64,000 nucleotides of DNA from Metellina segmentata. Lineage: Eukaryota; Arthropoda; Arachnida; Araneae; Tetragnathidae. The notes under the pieces were generated by a model. It was not told the DNA's origin and ran no database searches. It was given only the letters and a program-made list of their open reading frames with translations. Below, piece after piece: positions 42,401-47,121 of the stretch (position 1 is its first letter; each line of letters begins with the position of its first letter). The position numbers and the translations under genes were made by a program. Location: positions 26,116,714 through 26,180,713 of the forward strand of contig OX375880.1 in NCBI GenBank assembly GCA_947359465.1, in the 5' to 3' direction.

Positions 42401-42728
42401 ATAACTCTGTTCTCTTTGTAATAAGGAAGAAAAGAAATATTTTAATACCTATAGAAATAAAATATTTTTTAAATAACTATTTTGACTTTTTCTGTGTTTC
42501 AGACTAGATCCCGAGGTTGCTGTTGCTTTTAGCGATCATGAAGGATTTCGCATGTTAATGATTGTCCCTGTAATATGTGCAATTTTTGTCATGGCCACCT
42601 TCATAGCCTCTGTGTTTCGATTTGTTGTTATTCAAATGCATCGACCAAAAAGAGAAACTGTTGAAATGGAAGAGCTTAGTCAAAGTAATGTGAAGACTCA
42701 GTTTTCTGATCAGCCACTTATTTCATGA
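12106..42728 (+). CDS. LMLN: Leishmanolysin-like (M8) zinc metalloprotease, membrane form, 16 exons
   Basis: Joined exons: 12106-12400, 13552-13630, 14677-14734, 15542-15688, 18484-18606, 19021-19096, 21137-21309, 21833-21898, 26930-27032, 29676-29739, 30299-30398, 32194-32292, 34581-34676, 38915-39020, 39620-39935, 42503-42728. Every junction has GT/AG and matching phase, and the sum is 2127 nt (708 residues). Residues 1-22 look like a signal peptide, with RGKR at 48-51 a possible processing site. The zinc motif HEMIH is at 238-242, the third ligand is probably H322 (SHW), and the Met-turn methionine is M333 (SIMTPS). A Cys-rich region follows, then a module at about 529-634, a transmembrane helix at about 651-672 and a 36-residue tail. 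M8 proteases are secreted or cell-surface endopeptidases; animal members (invadolysin/LMLN) act in cell migration and division. The substrate here is unknown. Confidence 0.87.
12401..13551. other. Protease intron 1
   Basis: AT-rich intron with TTAAATCA-like stretches around 12720-12860 that may be old hAT ends. No other recognisable content. Confidence 0.5.
13552..13630 (+). CDS. LMLN: Protease exon 2
   Basis: Encodes SRTFNPFLLERLNCVKKWKT then GPNKGK. The acceptor is TTCTTCTAG and the donor GTGAGT, running from phase 1 to phase 2. It carries one of the conserved prodomain/catalytic-domain cysteines. Confidence 0.8.
13631..14676. other. Protease intron 2, nothing recognised
   Basis: AT-rich intron with no identifiable repeat. 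Short open frames around 14270-14580 show no family resemblance. Confidence 0.5.
14677..14734 (+). CDS. LMLN: Protease exon 3
   Basis: A small exon encoding CSQAKSGPELCSLKLTEIV. The acceptor is ACATTTCAG and the donor GTAAGT. Phase 2 in and phase 0 out match its neighbours. Confidence 0.8.
14825..14965. repeat. Fragment of Helitron-like repeat family
   Basis: Contains AAAGAAAATCCCATTTAAGG, then TCCAAATCCATTGAAATTTTC and ACTAGAGAATAAAAAA. These match the internal part of copies at 25.05, 35.7, 35.94 and 41.6 kb. The termini are missing. Confidence 0.5.
15155..15440 (+). repeat. tRNA-derived SINE, family 1 (copy e)
   Basis: A-box-like GTAGCCCAATTG, and a recognisable region from GCAACTGGAGGGTTGCGAG, then AATCTGTTGTGGTCTCAAAT, GTTTGGAGAAAG and CTGACCATGGTTCAAAATTA. 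It lies about 100 bases before protease exon 4. Confidence 0.7.
15542..15688 (+). CDS. LMLN: Protease exon 4
   Basis: Encodes IPDRYLAKLEIFDDNDDRP then GVKDANFILFVISRTTSWC. The DANFILFV strand is the typical M8 segment (D.D...Y.) before the zinc helix. Phase 0 on both sides; the donor is GTATGA. Confidence 0.85.
15778..16905 (+). mobile_element. Internally deleted mariner transposon
   Basis: Inverted ends CAAGGGCTAATCAGAAAGTA and, at the right, TTACTTTCTGAATAGCCCTCG are flanked by TA duplications (15776-15777, 16906-16907). The left part encodes a mariner N terminus from 15938: MCAAIENPLSCEVGSAIRFL. It jumps after the YGNDVMSE-like region straight into a mariner C terminus (PDLAPSDFHLFPHM, WLKSQAATFYDDGINKLV, 16070-16250). 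About 200 central residues, including the first two catalytic aspartates, are missing, so this is a non-autonomous deletion copy. Confidence 0.85.
16906..18483. other. Protease intron 4, distal part
   Basis: AT-rich intron with a Helitron-like repeat tail at about 17665-17845. Elsewhere nothing is recognised. Confidence 0.5.
17665..17845 (-). repeat. Helitron-like repeat fragment (one end only)
   Basis: Contains TGTTCTAGATTAAATTTTAA, GTGCCAAATTTCATGGCTGT and AACACTTCCTTTTATAAT, as in the end at 41.95-42.1 kb. Orientation is assigned so that the TC-type end is 5'; the hairpin end is missing. Confidence 0.5.
18484..18606 (+). CDS. LMLN: Protease exon 5
   Basis: Encodes GVQAYGSFCRLDSHNRPVAG then IMNMCPEYFS. 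The pattern A.A..C..D...RP..G..N.CP is the strongly conserved M8 segment just before HExxH. Phase 0 on both sides. Confidence 0.9.
19021..19096 (+). CDS. LMLN: Protease exon 6 with HEMIH zinc motif
   Basis: Encodes VIMHEMIHILGFSLHLYPKF. HEMIH carries two zinc-binding histidines and the catalytic glutamate, and the following LGFS is typical of leishmanolysins. The acceptor is TTTAACACAG. The exon ends in phase 1 before GTAATG. Confidence 0.92.
19097..21136. other. Protease intron 6
   Basis: AT-rich intron. Apart from the inverted-repeat element at 20119-20630 nothing is recognised. Near 20043-20100 and 20650-20720, short repeats of TCTATTGGTTCTTTGC / TTCTTTCCTTAG type flank the element. Confidence 0.45.
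20119..20630. mobile_element. MITE-like element with 15-bp terminal inverted repeats
   Basis: Left end ATGAGGAACTTGCAC (20119-20133) is matched by its exact reverse complement GTGCAAGTTCCTCAT (20616-20630). The interior has locally higher GC (CAAAACGCTACGTGACGTC, AAGAAGCGGCG) than the intron. No coding capacity and no clear target duplication, so the superfamily is unknown. Confidence 0.55.
21137..21309 (+). CDS. LMLN: Protease exon 7
   Basis: Encodes the family-typical insertion between HExxH and the third zinc ligand, including RLVFPDIVESMQAHFNCSED then FGGPLEE. The 'P.IVE..Q.HFNC......GG.LE' pattern is diagnostic for M8. NCS is a possible N-glycosylation site. Phase 1 in, phase 0 out, donor GTGAGT. 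Confidence 0.9.
21833..21898 (+). CDS. LMLN: Protease exon 8: third zinc ligand and Met-turn
   Basis: Encodes KYTSHWHPLLMYTSIMTPS then ILE. SHW supplies the third zinc histidine and SIMTPS the Met-turn. The donor is GTAAGT, phase 0. The next intron is the one filled by the Helitron. Confidence 0.9.
22425..23024 (+). pseudogene. Helitron Rep/helicase N-terminal part
   Basis: Reads SEHNCEMMTEICNFCQALYW then CCHDGKACL, YNAALAFASMAAEV and, after a frameshift at about 22810, NNPSCLRSVMMKLDALLRTI, NPTVNVKMI and HPDLDMHQ. The CNFC...W..E and CC..GK patterns are those of Helitron N-terminal regions. The reading frame continues across the mariner insertion into NAPTSRTEVAAIF. Confidence 0.75.
23027..24326 (+). 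mobile_element. DD41D (rosa-type) mariner nested in the Helitron
   Basis: Terminal inverted repeats CAGAGGCTGTTCGCACATTT (left) and the complement of AAATGTGTGAATAGCCTCTG (right) are flanked by TA at 23025-23026 and 24327-24328. Removing 1300 bp plus one TA restores the Helitron frame exactly (HQY|NAPTSR). The transposase relic within shows DESWVYL, LHQDKASSHTS and SPDVSPMDFCAF. By my count 41 residues separate the second and third aspartates, the DD41D signature. Confidence 0.85.
23171..24240 (+). pseudogene. DD41D mariner transposase, frameshifted
   Basis: Starts MAFLTKQWFEGYIYALSEEK, a helix-turn-helix N terminus, with a frame change near 23400, a stop at about 23709 and another stop at 24177. 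Catalytic residues are visible: first Asp in VTIDESWVYL, second in HQDKASSH, third in SPMDFCAFGLLK. It would bind the element ends and cut at TA sites. The breaks make this copy inactive. Confidence 0.8.
24522..25666. mobile_element. Non-autonomous hAT-like element nested in the Helitron
   Basis: Ends are CAGGGTTCCCAC (left) and GTGTGGGAACC (right), with repeated subterminal CCTTGAAAAGTCC-type motifs on both sides. The flanks AATGAGAT and ATGGAGAT may be a diverged 8-bp target duplication. The Helitron frame resumes after it (GEPGQSNE then MEHVEERRSAK). No transposase is seen. The interior includes a Helitron-like repeat fragment near 25046-25165. Confidence 0.7.
25046..25165. repeat. Helitron-like repeat fragment inside the hAT element
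   Basis: TGTAAAATTTTCTGCAGATT, TTTCAAAGCCGTTGAAATTT and GACTAGAGAATAAAAAAG match the internal part of the family at 35.7 and 41.6 kb. Confidence 0.5.
25675..26845 (+). pseudogene. Helitron Rep (HUH) domain
   Basis: Reads MEHVEERRSAKRTRVTQLQF at the start, and NYQDAIAMVRKFGRPDLLVT then FTCNLSWPEI in the middle. The HUH motif is HCH within QKRGLPHCHILL (26258-26266), and the paired-tyrosine motif is YLYKYVYKGHD (about 26650-26682). Stops at about 25916 and 26360 and frame changes break it. It ends in VIRLAVHL near 26845. Rep nicks and rejoins DNA for rolling-circle transposition. Confidence 0.8.
26930..27032 (+). CDS. LMLN: Protease exon 9, just after the Helitron
   Basis: Encodes EDYVVVDSITLALLSSTGWY then RVNHTNAQPFVFGKG. 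The 'S..TLAL...TGWY..N...A....FG.G' block is one of the best conserved in M8 proteases. It follows the Met-turn exon in phase 0 and exits in phase 1. Recognisable Helitron coding sequence ends only about 80-90 bases upstream of this exon. Confidence 0.9.
27185..27475 (+). repeat. tRNA-derived SINE, family 2 (copy b plus partial copy)
   Basis: Shows CTCTGCAATAGCAACCTGCA, then CTTCTGTGTCGATAAAGCTT, GCTTGGCCAGATAACC and a CAACCAACC end near 27390. A second, partial copy follows at once with TGTGTCAGTAAAGC and a GCTTAGCCAAATGTC / AACCCAACCAAC end. Confidence 0.6.
27812..28445 (+). mobile_element. Probable second Helitron 5' end, decayed
   Basis: After an A the sequence starts TCTATATATATATAATTATC then TTATGCGGC, closely like the Helitron start at 22087 (TCTATTTATATAAAACGCTT, ATGCG). 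Further on, KVCNFCGAHFW near 28198-28230 resembles the Helitron CNFC motif. Beyond that only broken frames are seen. Two independent resemblances support the call. Confidence 0.5.
28545..28768 (+). repeat. tRNA-derived SINE, family 2 (copy c, diverged)
   Basis: The tail GCTTGGCAAAATAATGGCCC then ATGGGCCCTAAAACC and the segment TTACTTGGCATTGTC match family 2. The head is badly diverged. Confidence 0.5.
28774..29248. mobile_element. piggyBac-like MITE
   Basis: Left flank TTAA (28770-28773) followed by CCCCTTGGGTACA; right end TGTACCCATGGGG followed by TTAG (29249-29252), a one-base variant of TTAA. The 475-bp interior has GATGACGAGTCTAATTCGTC and two related runs (CAGTAACTAGTGTGCA, CAGTAACTAATGTGCA). 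It has no transposase. A TTAA target and a CCC-starting end fit the piggyBac superfamily. Confidence 0.65.
29676..29739 (+). CDS. LMLN: Protease exon 10
   Basis: Encodes SGCNFGFGNTCETSRQLCNP, the start of the Cys-rich C-terminal domain, directly continuing FGKG. Phase 1 in, phase 2 out. Confidence 0.85.
30299..30398 (+). CDS. LMLN: Protease exon 11
   Basis: Encodes NSTRSCDVLHYTIGKCESIV then PSHQCGVYRPNLD. NST is a possible N-glycosylation site. The donor GAT|GTAGGT gives phase 0; using the next GT would break the phase with exon 12. Confidence 0.85.
30761..31230 (-). repeat. tRNA-derived SINE, family 3, with 15-bp target duplication
   Basis: Perfect direct repeats TAATAGTTATAAGTT flank it (30746-30760 and 31231-31245). 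On the minus strand it starts GGGCCGGGTGGCCTGGTCGG (A box), then the B-box-like GAGTTCGAGCCC, a body of about 380 bp and a CAACAACACAAC-like 3' tail. The intact duplication suggests a fairly recent insertion in the protease intron. Confidence 0.85.
31246..32193. other. Protease intron 11, distal part, nothing recognised
   Basis: AT-rich intron without coding potential or a recognised repeat. Confidence 0.5.
32194..32292 (+). CDS. LMLN: Protease exon 12
   Basis: Encodes ESCVDEQHEFIGNKFRSLYH then EHRCVMLQNLNDM. Phase 0 on both sides. The downstream intron begins with a 155-bp inverted repeat. Confidence 0.8.
32325..32479. repeat. Long near-perfect hairpin (68-bp arms)
   Basis: Left arm 32325-32392 and right arm 32411-32479 are reverse complements with only a few differences, around an 18-base loop (GCTGCATATTAAGATG). 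Key blocks are TTCCTGCATTGCCTGCAGCA on the left and TGCTGCAGGCAATGCAGGAA on the right. It starts 33 bases after the donor of exon 12. Confidence 0.85.
32480..33109. other. Protease intron 12, proximal part, nothing recognised
   Basis: AT-rich intron between the hairpin and the hAT element, with no features seen. Confidence 0.5.
33118..34224 (-). mobile_element. hAT transposon relic with 8-bp duplication
   Basis: GTAAATAG flanks both sides (33110-33117, 34225-34232). The ends CAGGGTGTCAAGAT and TTTTTACACCCTG are inverted, with ATTTAAATCA-rich subterminal sequence. A minus-strand relic (about 33439-33224) reads RLFASVPCQTFF..SSSERG then ISADITMSAESSKHLTNS, like the hAT C-terminal dimerisation segment (SSERVFS.AG..). 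The transposase is otherwise lost. Confidence 0.75.
34581..34676 (+). CDS. LMLN: Protease exon 13
   Basis: Encodes AEPTCMLVKCGKTKGIEIFA then NSTWVPCMNSEK. The C..V.C pattern fits the family's C-terminal Cys-rich domain. Phase 0 on both sides, donor GTATGT. Confidence 0.85.
34677..35530. other. Protease intron 13, proximal part, nothing recognised
   Basis: AT-rich intron with no recognisable feature. Confidence 0.5.
35531..36372 (-). mobile_element. Helitron-like non-autonomous element (about 0.84 kb)
   Basis: On the plus strand it begins near GCAAACCAACATGCGGTTAA then CGCCGTAGTGGCC and ends CTTTTATAATTCTAGAGATA. Two related internal blocks, AAATTTTCCGCAGATTTCAA and AAATTTTCCACAGATTTCAA, lie at about 35716 and 35962. 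Read on the minus strand, the end rich in TATAATATTAGA comes first and the GC-rich end last, as in Helitrons. No coding capacity. Confidence 0.5.
36655..37030 (+). repeat. tRNA-derived SINE, family 2 (copy d), split by an insertion
   Basis: Head and body (GTTCGATTTCTCACTGGGCG, CTTCTGTGTCTGTCAGTAAA) run to about 36750. The tail (GGCCAAATATGGCCCTTTGT then GCCATAAATATCCAACC) resumes near 36955. The part between is a repeat also present at 39.07 kb. Confidence 0.6.
36752..36942. repeat. Dispersed repeat inside the SINE (copy 1)
   Basis: GATAAAATTAGATTCATTTT, TTTTGCATATTATAATTATA, GCTATCATAATTTTACATTC and TATGCATAATGTGTG recur in the same order at 39074-39235. It splits a SINE copy, so it looks like a mobile sequence, but I see no clear terminal repeats. 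Confidence 0.6.
37290..37770 (-). mobile_element. R1/Jockey-like non-LTR retrotransposon 3' end, decayed
   Basis: Minus-strand translation reads HLFRIGLADCPLG and, further on, CRGCRMAEERRVLHTFY, the terminal zinc-knuckle-like segment of R1/Jockey-group reverse transcriptases. It ends NPGNCQTFQSSTC and stop near 37522. The 3' flank (ACTCTTCCGAGTCACCCC on the minus strand) recurs near 47.16 kb. Only the last part of the element remains. Confidence 0.6.
37998..38045 (+). repeat. SINE family 2 tail fragment
   Basis: GAGGGCAAATATGGCGCTTG then TGCCATGAAAACC and AACCAATCAA match the conserved family 2 tail. Confidence 0.5.
38103..38558 (+). mobile_element. Non-autonomous hAT element with perfect 8-bp duplication
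   Basis: CTCTAGAT flanks both sides (38095-38102, 38559-38566). The ends CAGGGGTGGCCAACCTGTGG and GGTTGGCTACCCCTG are inverted. The interior keeps a piece of hAT C terminus (KRKMR.RMNETNLKNYLLLS then VTTLHQTL). It is closely related to the longer relic at 52.6-53.4 kb. Confidence 0.85.
38915..39020 (+). CDS. LMLN: Protease exon 14, before the alternative 3' ends
   Basis: Encodes VQLNNMTITCPNVHLGCFTN then DIHSERQFCDHERNLG. 'ITCP....C' closes the family's usual C-terminal region. It ends in phase 1 at GTAAGT, and two downstream acceptors, 39284 and 39620, both fit this phase. Confidence 0.85.
39074..39238. repeat. Dispersed repeat (copy 2)
   Basis: Direct repeat of 36752-36942 (GATAAAATTAGATTCATATT, GCGCTATCATAATTTTACAT, CATGCATAATGTGTGATG). 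It lies in the intron just before the alternative terminal exon of the protease. Confidence 0.6.
39284..39300 (+). CDS. LMLN: Alternative terminal exon giving a secreted form
   Basis: TCTTTTTTTACAG precedes this site. Phase 1 adds G-V-Y-L-L and then TAA at 39298-39300, giving a 533-residue protein that lacks the downstream module and membrane helix. AATAAA at 39363-39368 would suit a short 3' UTR. The acceptor is as good as that of the membrane exon. Use of this exon is an inference. Confidence 0.5.
39620..39935 (+). CDS. LMLN: Protease exon 15: unrecognised extracellular module
   Basis: One long exon of about 105 residues (LSVRIYFTDPSFDALFHNSN, then LESIARSLKIPINYIVNATM, ICPPKNISYEDLSSLIQ, FTYIFYGTENLPV). 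It has only one cysteine and two N-glycosylation sequons (NAT, NIS). The acceptor may be at 39620 or nine bases later (39629); both keep phase 1. It ends in phase 2 at GTGAGT and splices exactly to the transmembrane exon. I do not recognise the fold. Confidence 0.75.
40023..41457 (+). mobile_element. Tc1-like transposon, nearly full length
   Basis: Ends CACTCATTGCCATAAAAATT and AATTTTTATGGCAATGAGTG are perfect inverted repeats flanked by TA (40021-40022, 41458-41459). At 1435 bp it is of normal size for Tc1. The internal transposase gene (40255-41280) is broken. GC content is clearly higher than in the surrounding intron, consistent with a recent arrival. Confidence 0.92.
40255..41280 (+). 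pseudogene. Tc1 transposase, frameshifted
   Basis: Starts MPLRHHRRQYEQLSEFERGR, followed by a helix-turn-helix (WSARLVARQVGRSDFTVRRC). The catalytic domain keeps VVFSDESR, IFQQDNARPHTS and RSPDLSPIEHI, supplying both Asp residues and the Glu; I count about 32 residues between the second and third. Frame changes occur near 40450, 40745 and 41130. A 21-bp duplication (GGAGGTGTTGGGACCAGTGG twice) repeats RRCWDQW near residue 50. Not functional as it stands. Confidence 0.85.
41495..42107 (-). mobile_element. Helitron-like non-autonomous element (about 0.6 kb)
   Basis: The plus strand starts AACACCACGGGCAACGCCGT then GATGTAAGG and ends ACACTTCCTTTTATAATATT then AGAGAT. On the minus strand it starts ATCTCTAATATTATAAAAGG and finishes in the ACGGCGTTGCCCGTG region. 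Same family as 35.5 and 59.2 kb. It contains AAATTTTCCGCAGATTTCAA. No coding capacity. Confidence 0.55.
42503..42728 (+). CDS. LMLN: Protease exon 16: transmembrane helix and cytoplasmic tail
   Basis: Encodes TLDPEVAVAFSDHEGFR, a hydrophobic segment MLMIVPVICAIFVMATFIAS plus VF, then a basic stop-transfer stretch (HRPKRE) and a tail with EMEELSQS ending DQPLIS. TGA is at 42726-42728. The arrangement predicts a type I membrane protein with the protease domain outside the cell. Confidence 0.8.
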
Positions 42729-43500
42729 AAATATTACCTTGTTTAGGACTATCAAATTGATATTTTTTATAAACTGTTTAATTAACTTTTTTGACTAACA
42801 AAACACTTTTAAAGGAATACTTTTTCTTTGAAATAAATTTTGTATCGATAAAATAAATACTTGTGCAATGTTAGATTAAAAAAAATCAATGTTTAAAGGC
42901 ATTAAGCAGTACCTTAAGAAAACAGTTTTCCTAAACTCTATTTGCTTTAAATTTAATGTCATAAATATACCAGTTGCGAAACTTCTTATTTTGCTTAGAT
43001 TGGAATAACGTTTTTTAATGTCCTTTGATTAAGGATTTTTAAGACCCATCTGTGTATTTTTATTTCACTGGTTTCTAACTTTTGATGTAACTTCATTTAA
43101 CTGGAATCAATTATCTTACTTTTTATTTATTTTTATTTTAGTATCAAATGAAAGTGAAAGTCCCAAAAGTTCTCCAATACCTCATCAAGGATAAACTTGA
43201 TTTTAAGGATTGCTTAAGCCTCTCCTGTATTTTTACTGTGAACTTGAAATACTTATTGTTTATATACCACTGGATTCCTATATTTTATCTAGGAAAGAAT
43301 CGTCTTATTTACTATTCCTCAGGATACTGATATTAGACTGAATTAAATGTATGAATTCTTATTTAATATTTATTTACATTATGTAGAGTATTTTTGATAG
43401 ATATGAATGGTTGTAATATTTTTCAATTTATAATTGGATGTACGTATGTATGTTTGCATCATATTGTTGAATAAATTGTTTTATACAAATATGGTTAAAT
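42729..43500 (+). other. Probable 3' UTR of the protease gene
   Basis: AT-rich DNA after the stop, with AATAAA signals at about 42832 and 42853 and again near 43470-43503. No repeat or coding region is seen. The exact end is not determinable from sequence alone. Confidence 0.45.
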
Positions 43501-43993
43501 AAATTGTTTTTATACACCTATGGTTGAATTTTCTTTGTGAACGAAAATTAAGTCATTTTATTCAAATGGTTTCAAAACATGATGCATTGCTTTTTATTCT
43601 AGTTTACATAACAAAAAATTGTTTTGTCAACAGCTACATTTCCTTGTTACATTACATATCACATCATTGAGGGATTCTATAATTTTATAACCACTTCTAC
43701 ATGACTTTAAACTAGGACATAACTTATTTTTTTATTTTCTGAAGCTATATTTTTTAATAGGTAATATGTATACATATCTTGATTCCTCAAATTTGTTTTA
43801 CTGTTTAAATTCCAAGGAGATTGAAAATTTCTGCTGAAGAAAACAGTACACATTTTCAGTAATGCTTGGTTACCATTTAATGTATGATGAAACTACTTGA
43901 TTATTTTTTGTAACTGAGATCACTAACTTTTATATTCTATATCTGCATACCACTTTGATTTTTGCAAGTGACATTTTATTAGATTTAAAAATT

Positions 43994-44160
43994 TAGATGC
44001 ACGTTAAATCTGTTGTGGCCTTGAATGTCCATGTTGGCATGGTATGGAAGTTTGGAGAATAGGGTGCCAGCTAGGGTGTCCTCTCAACGGGGTTGTCCTT
44101 GAACCTATCCTTTCGAGGTTGATCCCAGACCGTTGCCAGTAGCCCACTGTGCTGTATTCT
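43994..44160 (+). repeat. tRNA-derived SINE, family 1 (copy f, partial)
   Basis: Starts inside the body (GCACGTTAAATCTGTTGTGG) and runs to CCAGACCGTTGCCAGTAGCC. The tRNA-like head is missing. Confidence 0.65.
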
Positions 44161-44174
44161 TGTGAGTTCGGCTG

Positions 44175-44600
44175 GCCCCGTGTACTCTTATGTCTTTGGT
44201 TTCACCGAGTTTCGAACTCGCAGCTCTCCAATTGGTGATCCGATACTAATCCAAATGGGCTTATACGTCACGGTAACTCGAAGTAAGGTAGTTGATTAAC
44301 GACCCACCAGAGAAATACGACTGTCTGTAATCAATCCCCAAAGGGAGAGATCTGAAGGGTCCTTGCAATTTTGAACCATGGTCAGATGACAAGGTCACAC
44401 CTGAGCTGGCACCTCACTCTGCAAACTTTCATAACACGGCAACGTAAGGACATTTGAGACCACAACAGACTTCACAAGTTCCAGCCCCAACATATACGAT
44501 GTTTTTCGGCTTCATCCAGTTCCGACCTCAACCCTCCGTTTGTCAATACGCACTTCCGACTGGGTTACTGCAGCCCCGGGTAACTCAGACGTGTTTTTAA
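44175..44600 (-). repeat. SINE family 1 (copy g), inverted
   Basis: On the plus strand it shows TTGAACCATGGTCAGATGAC, then CACTCTGCAAACTTTC and ACATTTGAGACCACAACAGA, the reverse complement of the family body. The inverted tRNA-like head region (CCGACTGGGTTACTGCAG) is near 44555-44575. At 44165-44240 another head-like piece (TTTCGAACTCGCAGCTCTCC) suggests a second, truncated copy. Confidence 0.6.
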
Positions 44601-44639
44601 TCTATTCCTTGTGCAACGTGTAGGATACTAGCGAAAGGC

Positions 44640-44905
44640 CCCTTTTATTCCGAATCATTAACTTTCAGAGTAAATCGTGATCTGAAGGTGGTTCAAAATT
44701 GCGTGTTATTGTCCTCGAATCTTTCCCTCACGTTGGGTTGGTGTGGACGTTTGGAGAGTGGGGTGCCAGCTCAGGTGTTGCTTCGTCATCTGACCGTGGT
44801 TCAAAATTACGAGGTGATGTCCTCGGTTCTTTCCCTTAAGGGACTGATCCCGGACCGTCGTCAATAGCCCGTTGTGTTGCTCTAGTACGACGTTAACTAA
44901 TATTA
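44640..44905 (+). repeat. SINE family 1 (copy h), partly duplicated
   Basis: Clear body with GTTTGGAGAGTGGGGTGCCA, CTGACCGTGGTTCAAAATTA, GATCCCGGACCGTCGTCAAT and ACGACGTTAACTAA. A short piece just upstream (44680-44730) repeats part of the body, so two copies are joined. Confidence 0.65.
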
Positions 44906-44921
44906 CCTCAAAAATCTTTCT

Positions 44922-45015
44922 CAAATACAAATACAAATATTGACGACCAGCTACAGGCTCAAGCCCAACAAGGCTGGTCCTTTGTTTATGAATTCTCCAA
45001 TTCCCACTGACTATA
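44922..45015 (-). mobile_element. CR1/L2-like element 3' end (copy b, short)
   Basis: ACAAATACAAATATTGACGA then CCAGCTACAGGCTCAAGCCC matches the reverse complement of the 3' end at 10.3 kb, including the (ATTTGT)-type tail. It breaks off at the CCCAGGTAGCACA motif at 45020. Confidence 0.75.
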
Positions 45016-45017
45016 CA

Positions 45018-45345
45018 ACCCAGGTAGCACATATATGTCGGCCAATATCGAGAAAAAATATTGGCCAATATTGCCGTCGATATTGGCCAACGTAAAAATG
45101 TACCCCCCCTGGCGACGTCGCCCCAATATCGTTTTACGACATTGGCCAACGTAAAAATGCCATCGCCCCAATGTCGTTTTCCGACATTGGTCAATATAGT
45201 TTACCGACATTGATAGATATTGTTTTCCGACATTGCTCAATATCGTTTTCCGACATTGGCCAACGTAAAAATGACCCCCCTCTGGCGACATCGCCCCAAT
45301 GTCGTTTTACGACATTGATAGATATTGTTTTCTTGACATTCAATG
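45018..45345. repeat. ATATCG/GACATTGGCC repeat array
   Basis: Starts ACCCAGGTAGCACATATA. Contains at least six degenerate units of the type CGTTTTNCGACATTGGCCAA and three of AACGTAAAAATG. A larger period of about 173 bp is seen between CTGGCGACGTCGCCCCAAT (45109) and CTGGCGACATCGCCCCAAT (45282). Composition differs sharply from the AT-rich flanks. No coding capacity. Confidence 0.6.
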
Positions 45346-45875
45346 TTTGTTTTTTATCATTGCTCAATATTAGCTTTTAAGATACTTTTCGATGTTTTTT
45401 TCAACATTATTCAAAATCTGTTACATAATATTGGGATATTTTCATTAAATTTTCTTCTTATGGCATGTGATTGTTTATTTAGAGGTTACACAAGATTACA
45501 ACCATCTTAAATTTTGTAAAATTTAAAAAATTTTAATCATTAAAAAAATGTTTATATAATACAATATTTTAGAACATTAGAGAACATATTCTTTTATATT
45601 GTTAAAAATATGTTTTTATTACAATTTGTGTAACTGTTGTATTGTATAGTACATAATAGAAAATTGTGGGCAACTTGGCTTTTTAAAACCTAAACAGGCA
45701 TCCATTATCAAATCAGACATTCTAAAATCCATTTTCCCCTTTAAATTTACTCCTTGGTAGCTTGAAAAAAAATTGCAAACATAAAACACGTACAGGTACC
45801 ATTTTTGTGATTTCAATTCAGAAAATAGTTTTAGAAAAATATTCCAGTCAGAAATGTTAGCTAAGCTGCTGATAC
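45346..45875. other. AT-rich DNA between two CCCAGGT elements, nothing recognised
   Basis: AT-rich, no coding potential, no repeat seen elsewhere in the window. It may be the interior of an element whose two like-oriented edges are at 45018 and 45876. Confidence 0.4.
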
Positions 45876-46180
45876 CCAGGTGGCACAAGAATATCAGATG
45901 ATATCGTAAAAAGATATTGTATAATATCTGCTCCGACAAAAAATGATATCATAATGACCCCCTCTTTTTATCGGATGATGTCGTTGCTCGACATAAACAC
46001 ATTATGACATAATCCGGTACAACTTTGATATATTTTCTTTGCCGTAGCTCTATAGCAGTTTATATAGTGTTCCGACATTTTTATATCGGCTTTCATTATC
46101 AATCATTTCATTGCAATTGACACTTTGTCGACATTCTTGTATCTGTTTCCTGACATAGCTCAATTCAGGAAACAGATACA
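45876..46180. repeat. Second CCCAGGT/ATATC repeat segment
   Basis: Starts ACCCAGGTGGCACAAGAATA in the same orientation as 45018. ATATC/GATAT-rich sequence follows (GATGATATCGTAAAAAGATA), then CGGATGATGTCGTTGCTCG and CGACATTTTTATATCGGC. Related in style to 45018-45345, but the units differ. Confidence 0.5.
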
Positions 46181-47120
46181 AGAGAGCATTTTGTCCTTTT
46201 ACTATTTCATAGCAGCCCATCTTCTGGTTTTTGTTGAGTTTTTCAAGTTGAAATTAGCTATAAAATCATCAAATTGTTTCTACACAAATTGCATTTGGCA
46301 TAAAATGTTACATTAAAACAGTTGTATAATTTTAGACAAGAAAAACAGAGTAAAAAGGCTATAAAAACCAGAAGATTGGCAGTCATGCTATTTACTTACA
46401 ATCAAACAAAGAAAAACACTTAGGGTGAAAGGGTTAATATATAAAATTGCAAATGTTAAAATAATGGCAATCATTAAAGACTAAAATAATTTTTATTTTC
46501 AAAGATTTATGAATGATTCGTTATTGTCGTTGTCACTGCCTTCGTGTCTTTCATCACTGTCTTTCTTTTGTTCACTGGACTTCTGTCCTTGGCAACTACA
46601 AGGCAGGAAGTGATGGTGGACTACTTCCAATGGCGGGCACTAAGGACTTGTCCTTTGGCCACTACGAGGCCGGAAGCAGCTATATTATATATAGCAGCTA
46701 ATATTTAAATTTATTTTATTAAGTGCATATTTTAAATTGTTGTTCCATTTCTTTTGTAGAAATCTAATTCTGTTAAAACTCATTATTGCCAATTGTATAA
46801 TCTATATCTCAAACCAGTAAAATAAATACAAACATCAAGCTGATGCCTGTATTACAATACAGCTTGATAAACAGTTGCATGGTATGTAATTCTAAGAACT
46901 GATTCAGATTTATATAATTTTGATTTCATCTCAAAATGGATTACTTCCCGAAACTTCTGTTAAAAATTCAATATTGTTAGAAATGTTAAATAAGAAAAAA
47001 AAAGGGGCACATTGCATATTGGCAGAAAAATGAACAGTTCTTACAAATTTCATTTAAATAGAATTTTCCATAAGTTTTAAAAAAATTCACAAATCACAAT
47101 TAAAATAATTTTTTTTATTG
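46181..47120. other. No gene; one GC-richer patch
   Basis: AT-rich DNA except 46540-46680, where GGCAACTACAAGGCAGGAAG and GGCCACTACGAGGCCGGAAG form two related 20-base segments. No coding gene recognised. Confidence 0.4.
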
Positions 47121-47121
47121 T

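Noticed and set aside
44706..45291. Long minus-strand open frames with repeated YVGQCRKT-like peptides
   Set aside because: The peptide repeats come from the ATATCG/GACATTGGCC nucleotide array and SINE sequence, not from a protein gene.
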